A stretch of 64,000 nucleotides of DNA from Gracilimonas sp017641085 (lineage in GTDB: Bacteria > Bacteroidota > Rhodothermia > Balneolales > Balneolaceae), in the NCBI RefSeq assembly GCF_046115515.1, contig NZ_CP175953.1. One strand, written 5' to 3'. Positions 32,116 through 39,661 of the stretch are shown here, piece after piece. The first letter of the stretch is position 1, and each line of letters starts with the position of its first letter. The position numbers and the translations under genes were made by a program. The notes under the pieces are model-generated. The model searched no databases. It was not told the DNA's origin and was given only the letters and a program-made list of their open reading frames with translations.

Positions 32116-33000
32116 ATGTTAATAGCTATCACAAAAAATGCACTTTCCGATCCTGATGAGAAGTTCAGTTTCAGGAAGAATTCTCTTATCTCATTAAAAA
32201 GGATCTGTGAGTCCGGCCATACTTTATTGATAGAGGATGCGGAGATTTCTGAAGAACAGGCTTTATTGTTGGACCAAGAGCACATCTCCTATGAAAAAGA
32301 AGGAGAAGCTGATTTAGTGATTTCCGGTTCTGAACAGCAGCTGAAACTGCTTAAAGTAGAGAACGAGCTGCTGTCCTCTGAAAACTGGGAAGCTGTGGTG
32401 AGGTTCATTACCCGGGAAGCCCGAAAGGCATCTCTTCAGCGGAAGACCAATGAAACGGATATCAGTATCAATATAAACCTGGACGGAACCGGAAAGGCCG
32501 ATATATCTACCGGATTGAACTTTTTTGATCATATGCTGGATCAAATTGCACGCCATGGGTTAATTGACCTTAAATTGAGTTGCAAAGGGGATCTGGAAGT
32601 GGACGAACATCATACCATTGAAGATGTGGCCATCGCATTGGGTGAAGTGATTACCAAAGCCCTTGGAAATAAGAAGGGAATTGAGCGCTATGGCTTTGTT
32701 CTGCCGATGGATGAAGCACAGGCTACAGTGGCGATAGACCTGTCCGGGCGTCCGTTTTTAGTGTTTGAAGGCGACTTCATGAGAGAGTATGTAGGCGATA
32801 TGCCTACCGAGATGATTAAACATTTTTTTTATAGCCTGGCAATGAACTTGAAGGCAACGATTCATGTTAGCTTTTCAGGTGAAAATGATCACCATAAAAT
32901 TGAAGCATGCTTTAAGGGTTTAGCCCGGGCTTTAAAGATGGCTATAGAACAGAACGGGCGCATCAAAAATCTGATCCCAAGTTCAAAAGGGACGTTGTAG
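32116..33000 (+). CDS. hisB: Imidazoleglycerol-phosphate dehydratase with unusual N-terminal extension
   Basis: In this 294-aa protein, residues about 102-294 are a full HisB dehydratase (RKTNETDISININLDGTG, FFDHMLDQIARHG, DEHHTIEDVAIALG, SFSGENDHHKIEACFKGLARAL), with all metal His clusters. Residues 1-100 replace the HAD phosphatase of bifunctional HisB: they keep a pattern like RKNSLISLKRICESGHTLLI, reminiscent of the HAD fold, but lack any DxDxT motif, so histidinol-phosphatase activity is not expected from it. No alternative start lies near residue 100, so the extension is translated. A separate phosphatase is probably encoded elsewhere. Confidence 0.9.
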   Translation: MLIAITKNALSDPDEKFSFRKNSLISLKRICESGHTLLIEDAEISEEQALLLDQEHISYEKEGEADLVISGSEQQLKLLKVENELLSSENWEAVVRFITREARKASLQRKTNETDISININLDGTGKADISTGLNFFDHMLDQIARHGLIDLKLSCKGDLEVDEHHTIEDVAIALGEVITKALGNKKGIERYGFVLPMDEAQATVAIDLSGRPFLVFEGDFMREYVGDMPTEMIKHFFYSLAMNLKATIHVSFSGENDHHKIEACFKGLARALKMAIEQNGRIKNLIPSSKGTL

Positions 33001-33007
33001 ATTATTT

Positions 33008-33619
33008 ATGATAGGAATCATCAAGTATAAGGCCGGAAACACTGCCTCTGTCGCAAATGCACTGGACAGACTGGGCGCACAATTTTTCTTTGCAGAAACC
33101 CCTGAAGAGCTGGAACAGGCAAAAGCAGTGATATTTCCCGGTGTTGGACACGCCGGTGCAGCTATGAAATCGCTCGAAGAAAAGGGAGTGGATCAATGGC
33201 TGAAACTTACAGATAAACCGGTTTTGGGAATTTGTGTGGGAATGCAGCTATTATTTGAGTCCTCCACGGAAGGTGATACGGTTGGCCTTGGGATTATTCC
33301 CGGCTCCCTAAAGAAGTTTGACGAGACCCAGGCGAAAGTACCACACATGGGGTGGAATAAACTACATGATCCCCAAAAGCATGCTATTCTCAAAAACCTG
33401 ATTGACAAACACTACCTCTACTTTGTGCACAGCTATTACGCACCGGTAGGTGAATATACCCTGGCAACCTGTAACTATATCAATGATTTTTCGGCCATCG
33501 TTGCCAAAGACAACTTCGTTGGGGTACAATTTCACCCTGAAAAATCAGGCAGCGTGGGATCCATGATTTTGCAAAACTTTCTCGACATGGTGTACTCCCC
33601 TGAAAAAGTGAAGATTTAA
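33008..33619 (+). CDS. hisH: Imidazole glycerol phosphate synthase, glutaminase subunit
   Basis: This 203-aa protein supplies ammonia to HisF. It is a class I glutamine amidotransferase: FPGVGHAG, the nucleophile in GICVGMQLLF (Cys near residue 78), and the His-Glu pair in QFHPEKSGSVG near the C-terminus. Seven bases follow hisB. The expected partner hisF, and hisA and hisI/E, are not downstream in this window, so the operon appears split. Confidence 0.96.
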   Translation: MIGIIKYKAGNTASVANALDRLGAQFFFAETPEELEQAKAVIFPGVGHAGAAMKSLEEKGVDQWLKLTDKPVLGICVGMQLLFESSTEGDTVGLGIIPGSLKKFDETQAKVPHMGWNKLHDPQKHAILKNLIDKHYLYFVHSYYAPVGEYTLATCNYINDFSAIVAKDNFVGVQFHPEKSGSVGSMILQNFLDMVYSPEKVKI

Positions 33620-33734
33620 GCTGCACATTAAGTCGGGTATAAACACTTTTCTCTTCATCACATCTTAACCTCCGGTGTGTAATTTGTTTTGTTCCATCAT
33701 TTGCTTAAATAGGGGCAAAATCAGGAGGTTTATG

Positions 33735-34484
33735 ATGCTTAAGTCACTATCACTGTTTTTATTAGCCGCATTTGTTTTATGTGAATGCTTGCCGGCACAG
33801 GACGCTACACAAATTATTGAACAAGCTAACGAAAGGATGCAGGGTGAAAGCTCAAAAGCTGAGATGACCATGCAGATTGTTCGTCCGAATTGGGAGCGAA
33901 GTGTTTCTTTTAAGAGCTGGAGCAAAGGAGAAGATTTCAGCCTTATTTTGATTACAGCTCCTGCAAGAGACGAGGGTACAGCTTTTCTAATGAGAGAGAA
34001 TGAAATCTGGAATTGGCTGCCGGATGTAAACAGAACTATTAAAATGCCCCCGTCTATGATGAGTCAGTCCTGGATGGGTTCAGACTTTTCAAACAACGAT
34101 TTGGTGAGGGAATCTTCAATCGTTACCGATTATACCCACAAGCTTTTGCAGGATACCACTATAAACGGGTACGATTGTTACAGAATTGAAATGATACCGA
34201 AACCGGAAGCGCCCATCGTATGGGCAAAGGTTCATACCTTTATTTCTAAAGATGAATATTTGCAGTTGCGATCTGAGTTTTATGATGAAGATGATTTTTT
34301 AGTAAGAATCATGAAGGGTTCAGAAGTGAAAGAGATAGGAGGAAGATTAATCCCCACTAAATTGGAAATGATACCGCTGGAAGATGAGGGTAACAAAACC
34401 ATCGTTACCTACCAAAACCTGGATTTCAATATCGATATCTCTAACCAGTTTTTCAGCATACAGAATATGAAAAGAATACAGTGA
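33735..34484 (+). CDS. LolA-like outer-membrane lipoprotein-sorting protein
   Basis: This 249-aa protein starts at ATG 33735, 6 bases after a perfect AGGAGG (33723-33728); the ATG at 33732 is too close and the frame further upstream lacks a signal. A Sec signal peptide covers residues 1-22 (ending LPAQ). The mature part is the half-barrel fold of LolA-type carriers (ANERMQGESSKAEMTMQIVRP, NEIWNWLPDVNRTIKMPPSMM, DYTHKLLQDTTINGYDCYRIEM). It probably ferries lipid or lipoprotein from the permeases encoded downstream to the outer membrane. An accessory gene now separates it from them. Confidence 0.85.
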   Translation: MLKSLSLFLLAAFVLCECLPAQDATQIIEQANERMQGESSKAEMTMQIVRPNWERSVSFKSWSKGEDFSLILITAPARDEGTAFLMRENEIWNWLPDVNRTIKMPPSMMSQSWMGSDFSNNDLVRESSIVTDYTHKLLQDTTINGYDCYRIEMIPKPEAPIVWAKVHTFISKDEYLQLRSEFYDEDDFLVRIMKGSEVKEIGGRLIPTKLEMIPLEDEGNKTIVTYQNLDFNIDISNQFFSIQNMKRIQ

Positions 34485-34552
34485 TCAGTAAACAGTTGTA
34501 CAATGAACAGTAAACAGTGATTAGATAGTATAGGTAAATTTTTTAGCATACA

Positions 34553-34643
34553 CTGCTAACTGCTAACTGCTAACTGCTAACTGCTAACTGCTAACTGCTA
34601 ACTGCTAACTGCTAACTGCTAACTGCTAATTGCTAACTGCTAA
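34553..34643. repeat. Tandem 7-bp repeat, CTGCTAA x 13
   Basis: Thirteen consecutive CTGCTAA units (12 perfect, the twelfth reads TTGCTAA). Related AACTG-type strings lie on both sides (34491-34540 and 35132-35170). The array is 12 bases from the end of a four-helix-bundle gene. A variable-number array is likely. Confidence 0.95.
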
Positions 34644-34654
34644 CTGCACCCTGT

Positions 34655-35008
34655 TTATCGATTAATGCGTGTTGTTTTAAGAATGGAGAATAAGATTTTG
34701 GCGAGTTCATCAGCATCTTCGTACATACTGTTGTACAGTTTTTCATCAATAAAGTCAGTGTCTTTAAGAAGAGAAAGCCAATATTTTGTTTCAAGACATT
34801 CTTTATATGATATGGATAACTTTGCTGAAAAGTCAGCTTTTGAAATACCACCATTAGCTTCGGCAATATTTGCACCGATGCTGGTTCCACTTTTTAAAAG
34901 TTGTTTTGAAATAATGAACTCTTTTTTATCAGAGCTTAAAAACTGGTACGCTTTTACTATCCGAACGGCAAATGCGTACGCCTTTTCATATAGATTATTA
35001 CCTCTCAT
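34655..35008 (-). CDS. Four-helix-bundle protein (23S rRNA intervening-sequence / S23 family)
   Basis: This 117-aa protein is read from ATG 35008 (MRGNNLYEKAYAFAVR). Family signature: LLKSGTSIGANIAEANGGISKADFSAKLSISYKE, and ETKYWLSLLKDTDFI; four amphipathic helices are evident. In other bacteria such genes occur in intervening sequences of 23S rRNA or near retroelement accessory genes; here the gene stands alone, antisense to its neighbours, framed by AACTG repeats. It interrupts an apparent lolA-permease operon, suggesting insertion. Function unknown. Confidence 0.85.
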   Translation of the reverse strand: MRGNNLYEKAYAFAVRIVKAYQFLSSDKKEFIISKQLLKSGTSIGANIAEANGGISKADFSAKLSISYKECLETKYWLSLLKDTDFIDEKLYNSMYEDADELAKILFSILKTTRINR

Positions 35009-35131
35009 GATACTATTACTTCGTTGTACATTGTACCCTGTTAGAGCAATGTCAAAAGAAATCCTTACAAGATTTTTTAGTGAAAGAAGAAAAACCTTTG
35101 CCCACACCCACTGATCACTGGTTAATGATCA

Positions 35132-35170
35132 CTGTGAACTGTTAACTGCCAACTGATAACTGCAAACTGA
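35132..35170. repeat. Degenerate AACTG repeats before the permease gene
   Basis: Five AACTG strings (GTGAACTGTTAACTGCC, then AACTGATAACTGC and AAACTGA) at about 7-bp spacing end 2 bases before the ATG of the permease gene. They are the decayed counterpart of the 34553 array across the small gene. Confidence 0.7.
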
Positions 35171-35171
35171 A

Positions 35172-36395
35172 ATGCTGTATCTAAACTTAGCTTGGAGAAA
35201 TATCTGGCGGAATCGTCGTCGCACGTTTATCACGATTCTGTCTATTGTGGTGGCAGTGATGTTATCAGCCGTGATGAGGGCCATGCAGGAAGGTCAGTAT
35301 GATGACATGATAGAGAATACCGTTGGCACCTTTACCGGCTACATACAAATTCATCAGGCTGGATATTGGGAAGACCAGACTCTTGATAACACTCTGGTTT
35401 TTTCCGACTCCCTAATTCGTAAGCTGAACAACAATGATGAGGTTGCCCATGTTGTGCCCCGGCTTCAGTCTTTTGCACTGGCTGCGGGAGAGAGCCAAAG
35501 TCGGCCGGCATTGATTTTAGGGGTTGACGTAAGCAAAGAGCAGCATCTCAGCAATGCCAGGGAAAGATTACAAGCCGGTGCGTACTTTGACTCAAATGAT
35601 GAGAAGTCGGTATTGGTAGGTAATGAGATGATGCAACGCCTTGGCGTACAACCGGGGGATAGCCTGGTTTTAATTGGTCAGGGTTTTCGGGGGCAAAGTG
35701 CAACAGGGCTATACGAGGTCAAAGGCTCGGTTCGGTTCCCAAGTTCTGAAATGAATAAGAACATGGTGATGCTTCCTTTGGAGACGGCTCAAAACCTATT
35801 TGCTTCCCATAACCGTGTTACGGCTATTGCTTTAATGCTTGATGACGCACATCAGGTAGAAGAAGTTGTAACTAAGCTGAAGAAGGAACTTTCAGCCGGC
35901 GATTATGAAATAATGGGATGGCAGGAATTAATGCCGGAACTGATGCAGAGCATTGAAGCAGACCGTGGCAGCGGACTGATTATGATATTCATTCTCTATA
36001 TGGTAGTAGGCTTTGGTATCCTGGGTACCGTGCTTATGATGATAAGTGAGCGAACGTACGAATTAGGTGTGATGCTGGCCGTGGGAACCCCCAGGGTTAC
36101 CATCTTGTCAATTCTTGCCATCGAGATGTTGGTCATCACCTTTATCGGGGTGGGGGTTGGGGTTTTAATTTCTATTCCCATCTCATGGTATTTCAATATC
36201 AATCCTATTCAACTGCCAGATAGTATGACCGAAGTGATGGAAGGGTATGGTATGGAACCGGTTATACAGTTTGCTACAGATCCATCCATTTTCTACTCAC
36301 AAGCTGTCATAGTGTTTATCATCACTCTGATCTTCACCATAATCCCGCTGATAAGGGCGAGCAGGTTGAATCCTGTAAAAGCATTGAGGTCCTAA
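35172..36395 (+). CDS. ABC transporter permease A (LolC/E, FtsX family)
   Basis: This 407-aa MacB/FtsX-type permease has an N-terminal segment LAWRNIWRNRRRTFITILSI leading into the first membrane helix (about 15-38). A large periplasmic domain follows (about 40-260), then three membrane helices (about 275-300, 315-350, 370-395), and the typical end IIPLIRASRLNPVKALRS. It lies directly before a second permease and an ATPase, forming a LolCDE-like exporter for lipoproteins. Its promoter region has been taken over by the AACTG repeats. Confidence 0.9.
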   Translation: MLYLNLAWRNIWRNRRRTFITILSIVVAVMLSAVMRAMQEGQYDDMIENTVGTFTGYIQIHQAGYWEDQTLDNTLVFSDSLIRKLNNNDEVAHVVPRLQSFALAAGESQSRPALILGVDVSKEQHLSNARERLQAGAYFDSNDEKSVLVGNEMMQRLGVQPGDSLVLIGQGFRGQSATGLYEVKGSVRFPSSEMNKNMVMLPLETAQNLFASHNRVTAIALMLDDAHQVEEVVTKLKKELSAGDYEIMGWQELMPELMQSIEADRGSGLIMIFILYMVVGFGILGTVLMMISERTYELGVMLAVGTPRVTILSILAIEMLVITFIGVGVGVLISIPISWYFNINPIQLPDSMTEVMEGYGMEPVIQFATDPSIFYSQAVIVFIITLIFTIIPLIRASRLNPVKALRS

Positions 36396-36396
36396 T

Positions 36397-37620
36397 ATGT
36401 TGATGAAGATCATTAAGCTCGGATGGAAAAATATTTGGCGCAACCCCATGAGAAGCAGCGTGGTTATAGTAGCTGTGTTGTTGGGAACCTGGGCGGGTAT
36501 TTTCTCGGCCGGTTTTTTAAATGGTATGATGCAGGATTCTCTGAGTAATCAGATAGAACTTTCGGTCGGGCATATTCAGATTATGCATCCCCGGTTTGAT
36601 GACCTCTACAATCCTAAGTACCAGGTGGATAAAGCGGATGAGGTAATAGAAACCCTTCAGAATGAATCGTATGTAACAGATATTTCTGTCAAAAGTTTGG
36701 TAACCGGACTGGCTCAAAGTACACGAAACAGTTACGGGGTTACCGTGAATGGAGTAAGCCCGGCAACAGATACTTTGCTCGCTATCAAGCAATACATGAC
36801 AGAGGGTACATTTCTTACCTCAGACCGCCGAAACCCAATTGTGATTGGACGTAAACTTGCCGAGCGGCTGGATATTGGTATGCGCTCCCGGATGGTGCTG
36901 AGTTTTCAGGATATTAATGGAGAAATAACCGGAGGGGCATTTCGGGTGGCGGGGATTTTTGATTCCTTCAGCAATCAATATGACGAGAGCACAGTATTTG
37001 TACTTAAGGATGATTTGAACCGGTTAATAGGAAGCGGGCAAGCTGTTCATAATATCCGGGTAGATACAGATGACCTATCGCGTGCCGATGAATATGCCCG
37101 GCAATTACGCGAACAGTTTCCGGAGTTGGAAATCAAAACCTGGAGAGATATTGCTCCTGACCTTCGATACATCTTTGATATGATGGATATCTCTTTATAC
37201 ATGGTGATGGTGCTTATAACAATTGGCTTGGTGTTCAGCATCATAAATACCATGCTGATGGCTGTACTTGAGCGTACAAGAGAACTTGGGATGTTGCGCG
37301 CAATTGGGATGAATAAAAGCAGGACGTTTAGCATGATCATGTTGGAAACTTTTTTCCTTACGATGGCAGGGACCCCTTTAGGCCTTCTGTTTAGCTGGCT
37401 TACCATCTCATATTTCTCACATTCCGGTATTGATTTAAGTGCTTTTTCAGAAGGATTAAGTGAGTATGGCTTTAGTACAATAATCTATCCTGAGCTGTCC
37501 GCTACCTATTATTTGAATATCACCCTACTTATTGCTGTTGCAGCACTTTTGTCAGCGATCTACCCTGCTGTTCGAACGCTTAAGCTAAACCCTGTTCAGG
37601 CCATTAGAAAATTCAATTAA
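36397..37620 (+). CDS. ABC transporter permease B (LolC/E, FtsX family)
   Basis: This 407-aa permease is the same length and topology as permease A: WKNIWRNPMRSSVVIVAVLL with the first helix, a periplasmic MacB-PCD domain (about 45-265), three C-terminal helices, and the closing AVRTLKLNPVQAIRKF. ERTRELGMLRAIGMNK in the cytoplasmic loop is the coupling-helix motif. One base separates it from permease A and 7 from the ATPase. The two permeases presumably heterodimerise. Confidence 0.92.
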   Translation: MLMKIIKLGWKNIWRNPMRSSVVIVAVLLGTWAGIFSAGFLNGMMQDSLSNQIELSVGHIQIMHPRFDDLYNPKYQVDKADEVIETLQNESYVTDISVKSLVTGLAQSTRNSYGVTVNGVSPATDTLLAIKQYMTEGTFLTSDRRNPIVIGRKLAERLDIGMRSRMVLSFQDINGEITGGAFRVAGIFDSFSNQYDESTVFVLKDDLNRLIGSGQAVHNIRVDTDDLSRADEYARQLREQFPELEIKTWRDIAPDLRYIFDMMDISLYMVMVLITIGLVFSIINTMLMAVLERTRELGMLRAIGMNKSRTFSMIMLETFFLTMAGTPLGLLFSWLTISYFSHSGIDLSAFSEGLSEYGFSTIIYPELSATYYLNITLLIAVAALLSAIYPAVRTLKLNPVQAIRKFN

Positions 37621-37627
37621 TAAAGCT

Positions 37628-38314
37628 ATGTCTGTCATAACCACCGAAAACCTTACGAAAGTGTACAATCCGGATAAAGTGCCGGTTCATGCACTGAATG
37701 GAGTAGATTTAACAATTGAGAAGGGGGAGTTTACTGCTATCGTAGGGCCGTCCGGTTCAGGAAAAACAACTTTGCTGAATATAATTGGCGGACTTGATGA
37801 ACCAACGGAAGGCAAAGCGTTTATTAAAGACACGGATTTAACCACCCTGTCAGACAGCGAGCTCATCAAATTCAGGCTCAATCATATTGGGTTTGTGTTT
37901 CAGGCTTATAACCTGATCCCGGTGTTGACAGCTATTGAAAATGTATCTTTTGTAATGCAAATGCAGGGACGCCCATCCGCTGAATGTCGCGAGAAAAGCC
38001 TGGCATTGTTAAAAGAAGTTGGACTTGAAGATAAAATTCACAAACGACCTTCCGAGCTTTCAGGTGGGCAACAACAAAGAGTTGCAGTAGCAAGAGCATT
38101 GGCATCCAAGCCGGACTTTGTCCTCGCTGATGAGCCCACCGCCAACCTGGATTCCGTTTCTACGGCCGAATTACTGGATATGATGCTGGATCTGAATAAG
38201 CGCGAGGATATGACCTTTGTATTTTCCACTCACGACCAGCGCGTGATTGACCGGGCTCGAAGAGTGGTTACCCTGGTAGATGGGAAAATTGATTCTGATG
38301 AGAAAAGAGGATGA
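37628..38314 (+). CDS. lolD: ABC transporter ATP-binding protein (LolD-like)
   Basis: This 228-aa protein has Walker A GPSGSGKTTLLN, the Q-loop VFQAYNLIPVLT, the signature LSGGQQQRVAVARAL, Walker B VLADEPTANLDS and the H-loop STHD: a complete nucleotide-binding domain of the MacB/LolD class that powers lipoprotein release. It overlaps nothing and is directly followed by the ATG of an outer-membrane gene, so is translated together with it. The gene name is given by analogy. Confidence 0.92.
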   Translation: MSVITTENLTKVYNPDKVPVHALNGVDLTIEKGEFTAIVGPSGSGKTTLLNIIGGLDEPTEGKAFIKDTDLTTLSDSELIKFRLNHIGFVFQAYNLIPVLTAIENVSFVMQMQGRPSAECREKSLALLKEVGLEDKIHKRPSELSGGQQQRVAVARALASKPDFVLADEPTANLDSVSTAELLDMMLDLNKREDMTFVFSTHDQRVIDRARRVVTLVDGKIDSDEKRG

Positions 38315-39514
38315 ATGTTGATTACTGAACAAGGAACATTGAATATCGGAGTGCCATTTTTTCGAGCCTGCGTTCTTTTTGTGTTTATCACGGTTTTCCT
38401 TTTTCCTAATAAATCTAATGCACAGCTGAAGGAAATCGTAGATATCAGTGGATATATGAAGGAGTTGGGACAGATTTCGGCGAGTAATGATTTTTCTGAG
38501 CTTCGCTATGATAATATTCTTCATAGCAGATTTGAAACCGAGTGGACCTTTACAGAAAACCTGGAGTTTAATGCCGACCTTCGAACACTATTACTCAATG
38601 GATATACCGTTCGGAATGCGATTGGTTTGGCAAGCTTTTTAGAAAAAGATCCTAATCTCATAGATATGTCCTGGGTTTGGATCGATACAGATCAGGCGTT
38701 GATTCATTCACAGATAGATCGGTTTCACATCAGCTATTATAATGGAGACTTTGAGCTATATGCCGGCCGTCAAAGAATAAACTGGGGGAAAACCCTGGCA
38801 TGGAACCCCAACGATCTTTTTAACAATTATGCGTTTCTGGATTTTGACTATGAGGAACGTCCCGGCGTTGATGCCATTTCAGCCATATATAATTTAGATT
38901 TTGCTTCCAGCATAGAAGCCGGTATTAAGCTGGCTGACTCATTTGATGAGATGGTAATCGCAGGCATGTATCGGGTTAATTATAAAACCTATGATTTACA
39001 GCTTATAGCCGGGCATTACCAGGACAAAGCAGCGCTGGGAATTGGCTGGGCCGGTTATATTAAAGATGCAGGGTTTAAAGGGGAGGCCTCCTATTTTCAT
39101 CCCGAAGATGAATTCTTTAACAATACGGGATCACTTTCTGCTACGCTTGGGTTCGATTATATGTTTGAAACCTCCATTTACGCACAGGCAGAGGTTTTAT
39201 ACAACGGTGGGTATCAAAACCGGAATGCAAGTCTGTCTTCACTCACTCAACCCCCAAGTGCAGACAACCTTTTTATTTCAAAAACCGGCTACCTTATCAA
39301 TGGTTCGTATCCGGCCAGTCCACTGCTCAATGGCAATCTTGGAATTATGGGCAGCTTTACTCAAAAACTATTTATTCTTTTCCCACAGGTGAGTTATTCC
39401 CTGGATGAAAACCTCGACCTTTTACTGGTTTCTCAGCTGCTTAAAGGAGAAGCTTTTTCCAACTCTGTGGAGACACCAAACGTATTTTTCATAAGACTGA
39501 AATGGTCTTATTAG
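38315..39514 (+). CDS. Outer-membrane beta-barrel protein linked to the Lol-like exporter
   Basis: This 399-aa protein's signal peptide lies late, at about residues 13-35 (ACVLFVFITVFLF...SNAQ), because the first 12 codons come from a dispersed repeat (38327-38350); a GTG at 38351 is a possible true start. The mature protein shows many amphipathic strands, with the phrase YAGRQRINWGKTLAWNPNDLFN, typical of DUF1302-like porins, and ends in a Tyr (RLKWSY). The same gene order (carrier, permeases, ATPase, barrel) suggests a trans-envelope transport system. Substrate unknown. Confidence 0.75.
   Translation: MLITEQGTLNIGVPFFRACVLFVFITVFLFPNKSNAQLKEIVDISGYMKELGQISASNDFSELRYDNILHSRFETEWTFTENLEFNADLRTLLLNGYTVRNAIGLASFLEKDPNLIDMSWVWIDTDQALIHSQIDRFHISYYNGDFELYAGRQRINWGKTLAWNPNDLFNNYAFLDFDYEERPGVDAISAIYNLDFASSIEAGIKLADSFDEMVIAGMYRVNYKTYDLQLIAGHYQDKAALGIGWAGYIKDAGFKGEASYFHPEDEFFNNTGSLSATLGFDYMFETSIYAQAEVLYNGGYQNRNASLSSLTQPPSADNLFISKTGYLINGSYPASPLLNGNLGIMGSFTQKLFILFPQVSYSLDENLDLLLVSQLLKGEAFSNSVETPNVFFIRLKWSY
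38327..38350. repeat. Dispersed hairpin repeat, copy 2, inside a coding start
   Basis: GAACAAGGAACATTGAA (38327-38343) followed by TATCGGA is identical in its 17-base core to 29381-29397. It forms codons 5-12 of the barrel gene as annotated. Confidence 0.7.
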
Positions 39515-39533
39515 TATCCCCTGTAAGCCGAGA

Positions 39534-39640
39534 GGGCTAATAATCAAGTAATTAGCCCCGGCTAAAAATATAATTATCTAACTTAAATATTTCTTGCAAT
39601 TCAGGACTGTCAATACCTATTTTTAGCCTAAGCTAAAAAA
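39534..39640. promoter_or_regulatory. Cluster of TTAGCC/GGCTAA palindromes upstream of a TonB receptor
   Basis: Three overlapping or nearby inverted repeats: GGGCTAAT/ATTAGCCC (39534-39541, 39551-39558), TTAGCC-CC-GGCTAA (39552-39565) and TTTTTAGC-CTAA-GCTAAAAA (39620-39639). The last two share TTAG-N6-CTAA, which resembles sites of DtxR/MntR-family metal regulators. They lie 22-130 bases before the receptor start. The first may instead be a transcription-end hairpin of the preceding gene, though it lacks a T-run. Confidence 0.55.
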
Positions 39641-39661
39641 TTAAATAGTTCAGAATAACAA

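Noticed and set aside
34553..34643. CRISPR array
   Set aside because: The unit is 7 bp with no spacers; it is a simple tandem repeat.
39534..39558. Intrinsic terminator after the barrel gene
   Set aside because: A hairpin GGGCTAAT/ATTAGCCC exists but no T-run follows, and the arms share sequence with the operator-like sites, so I list it with those.
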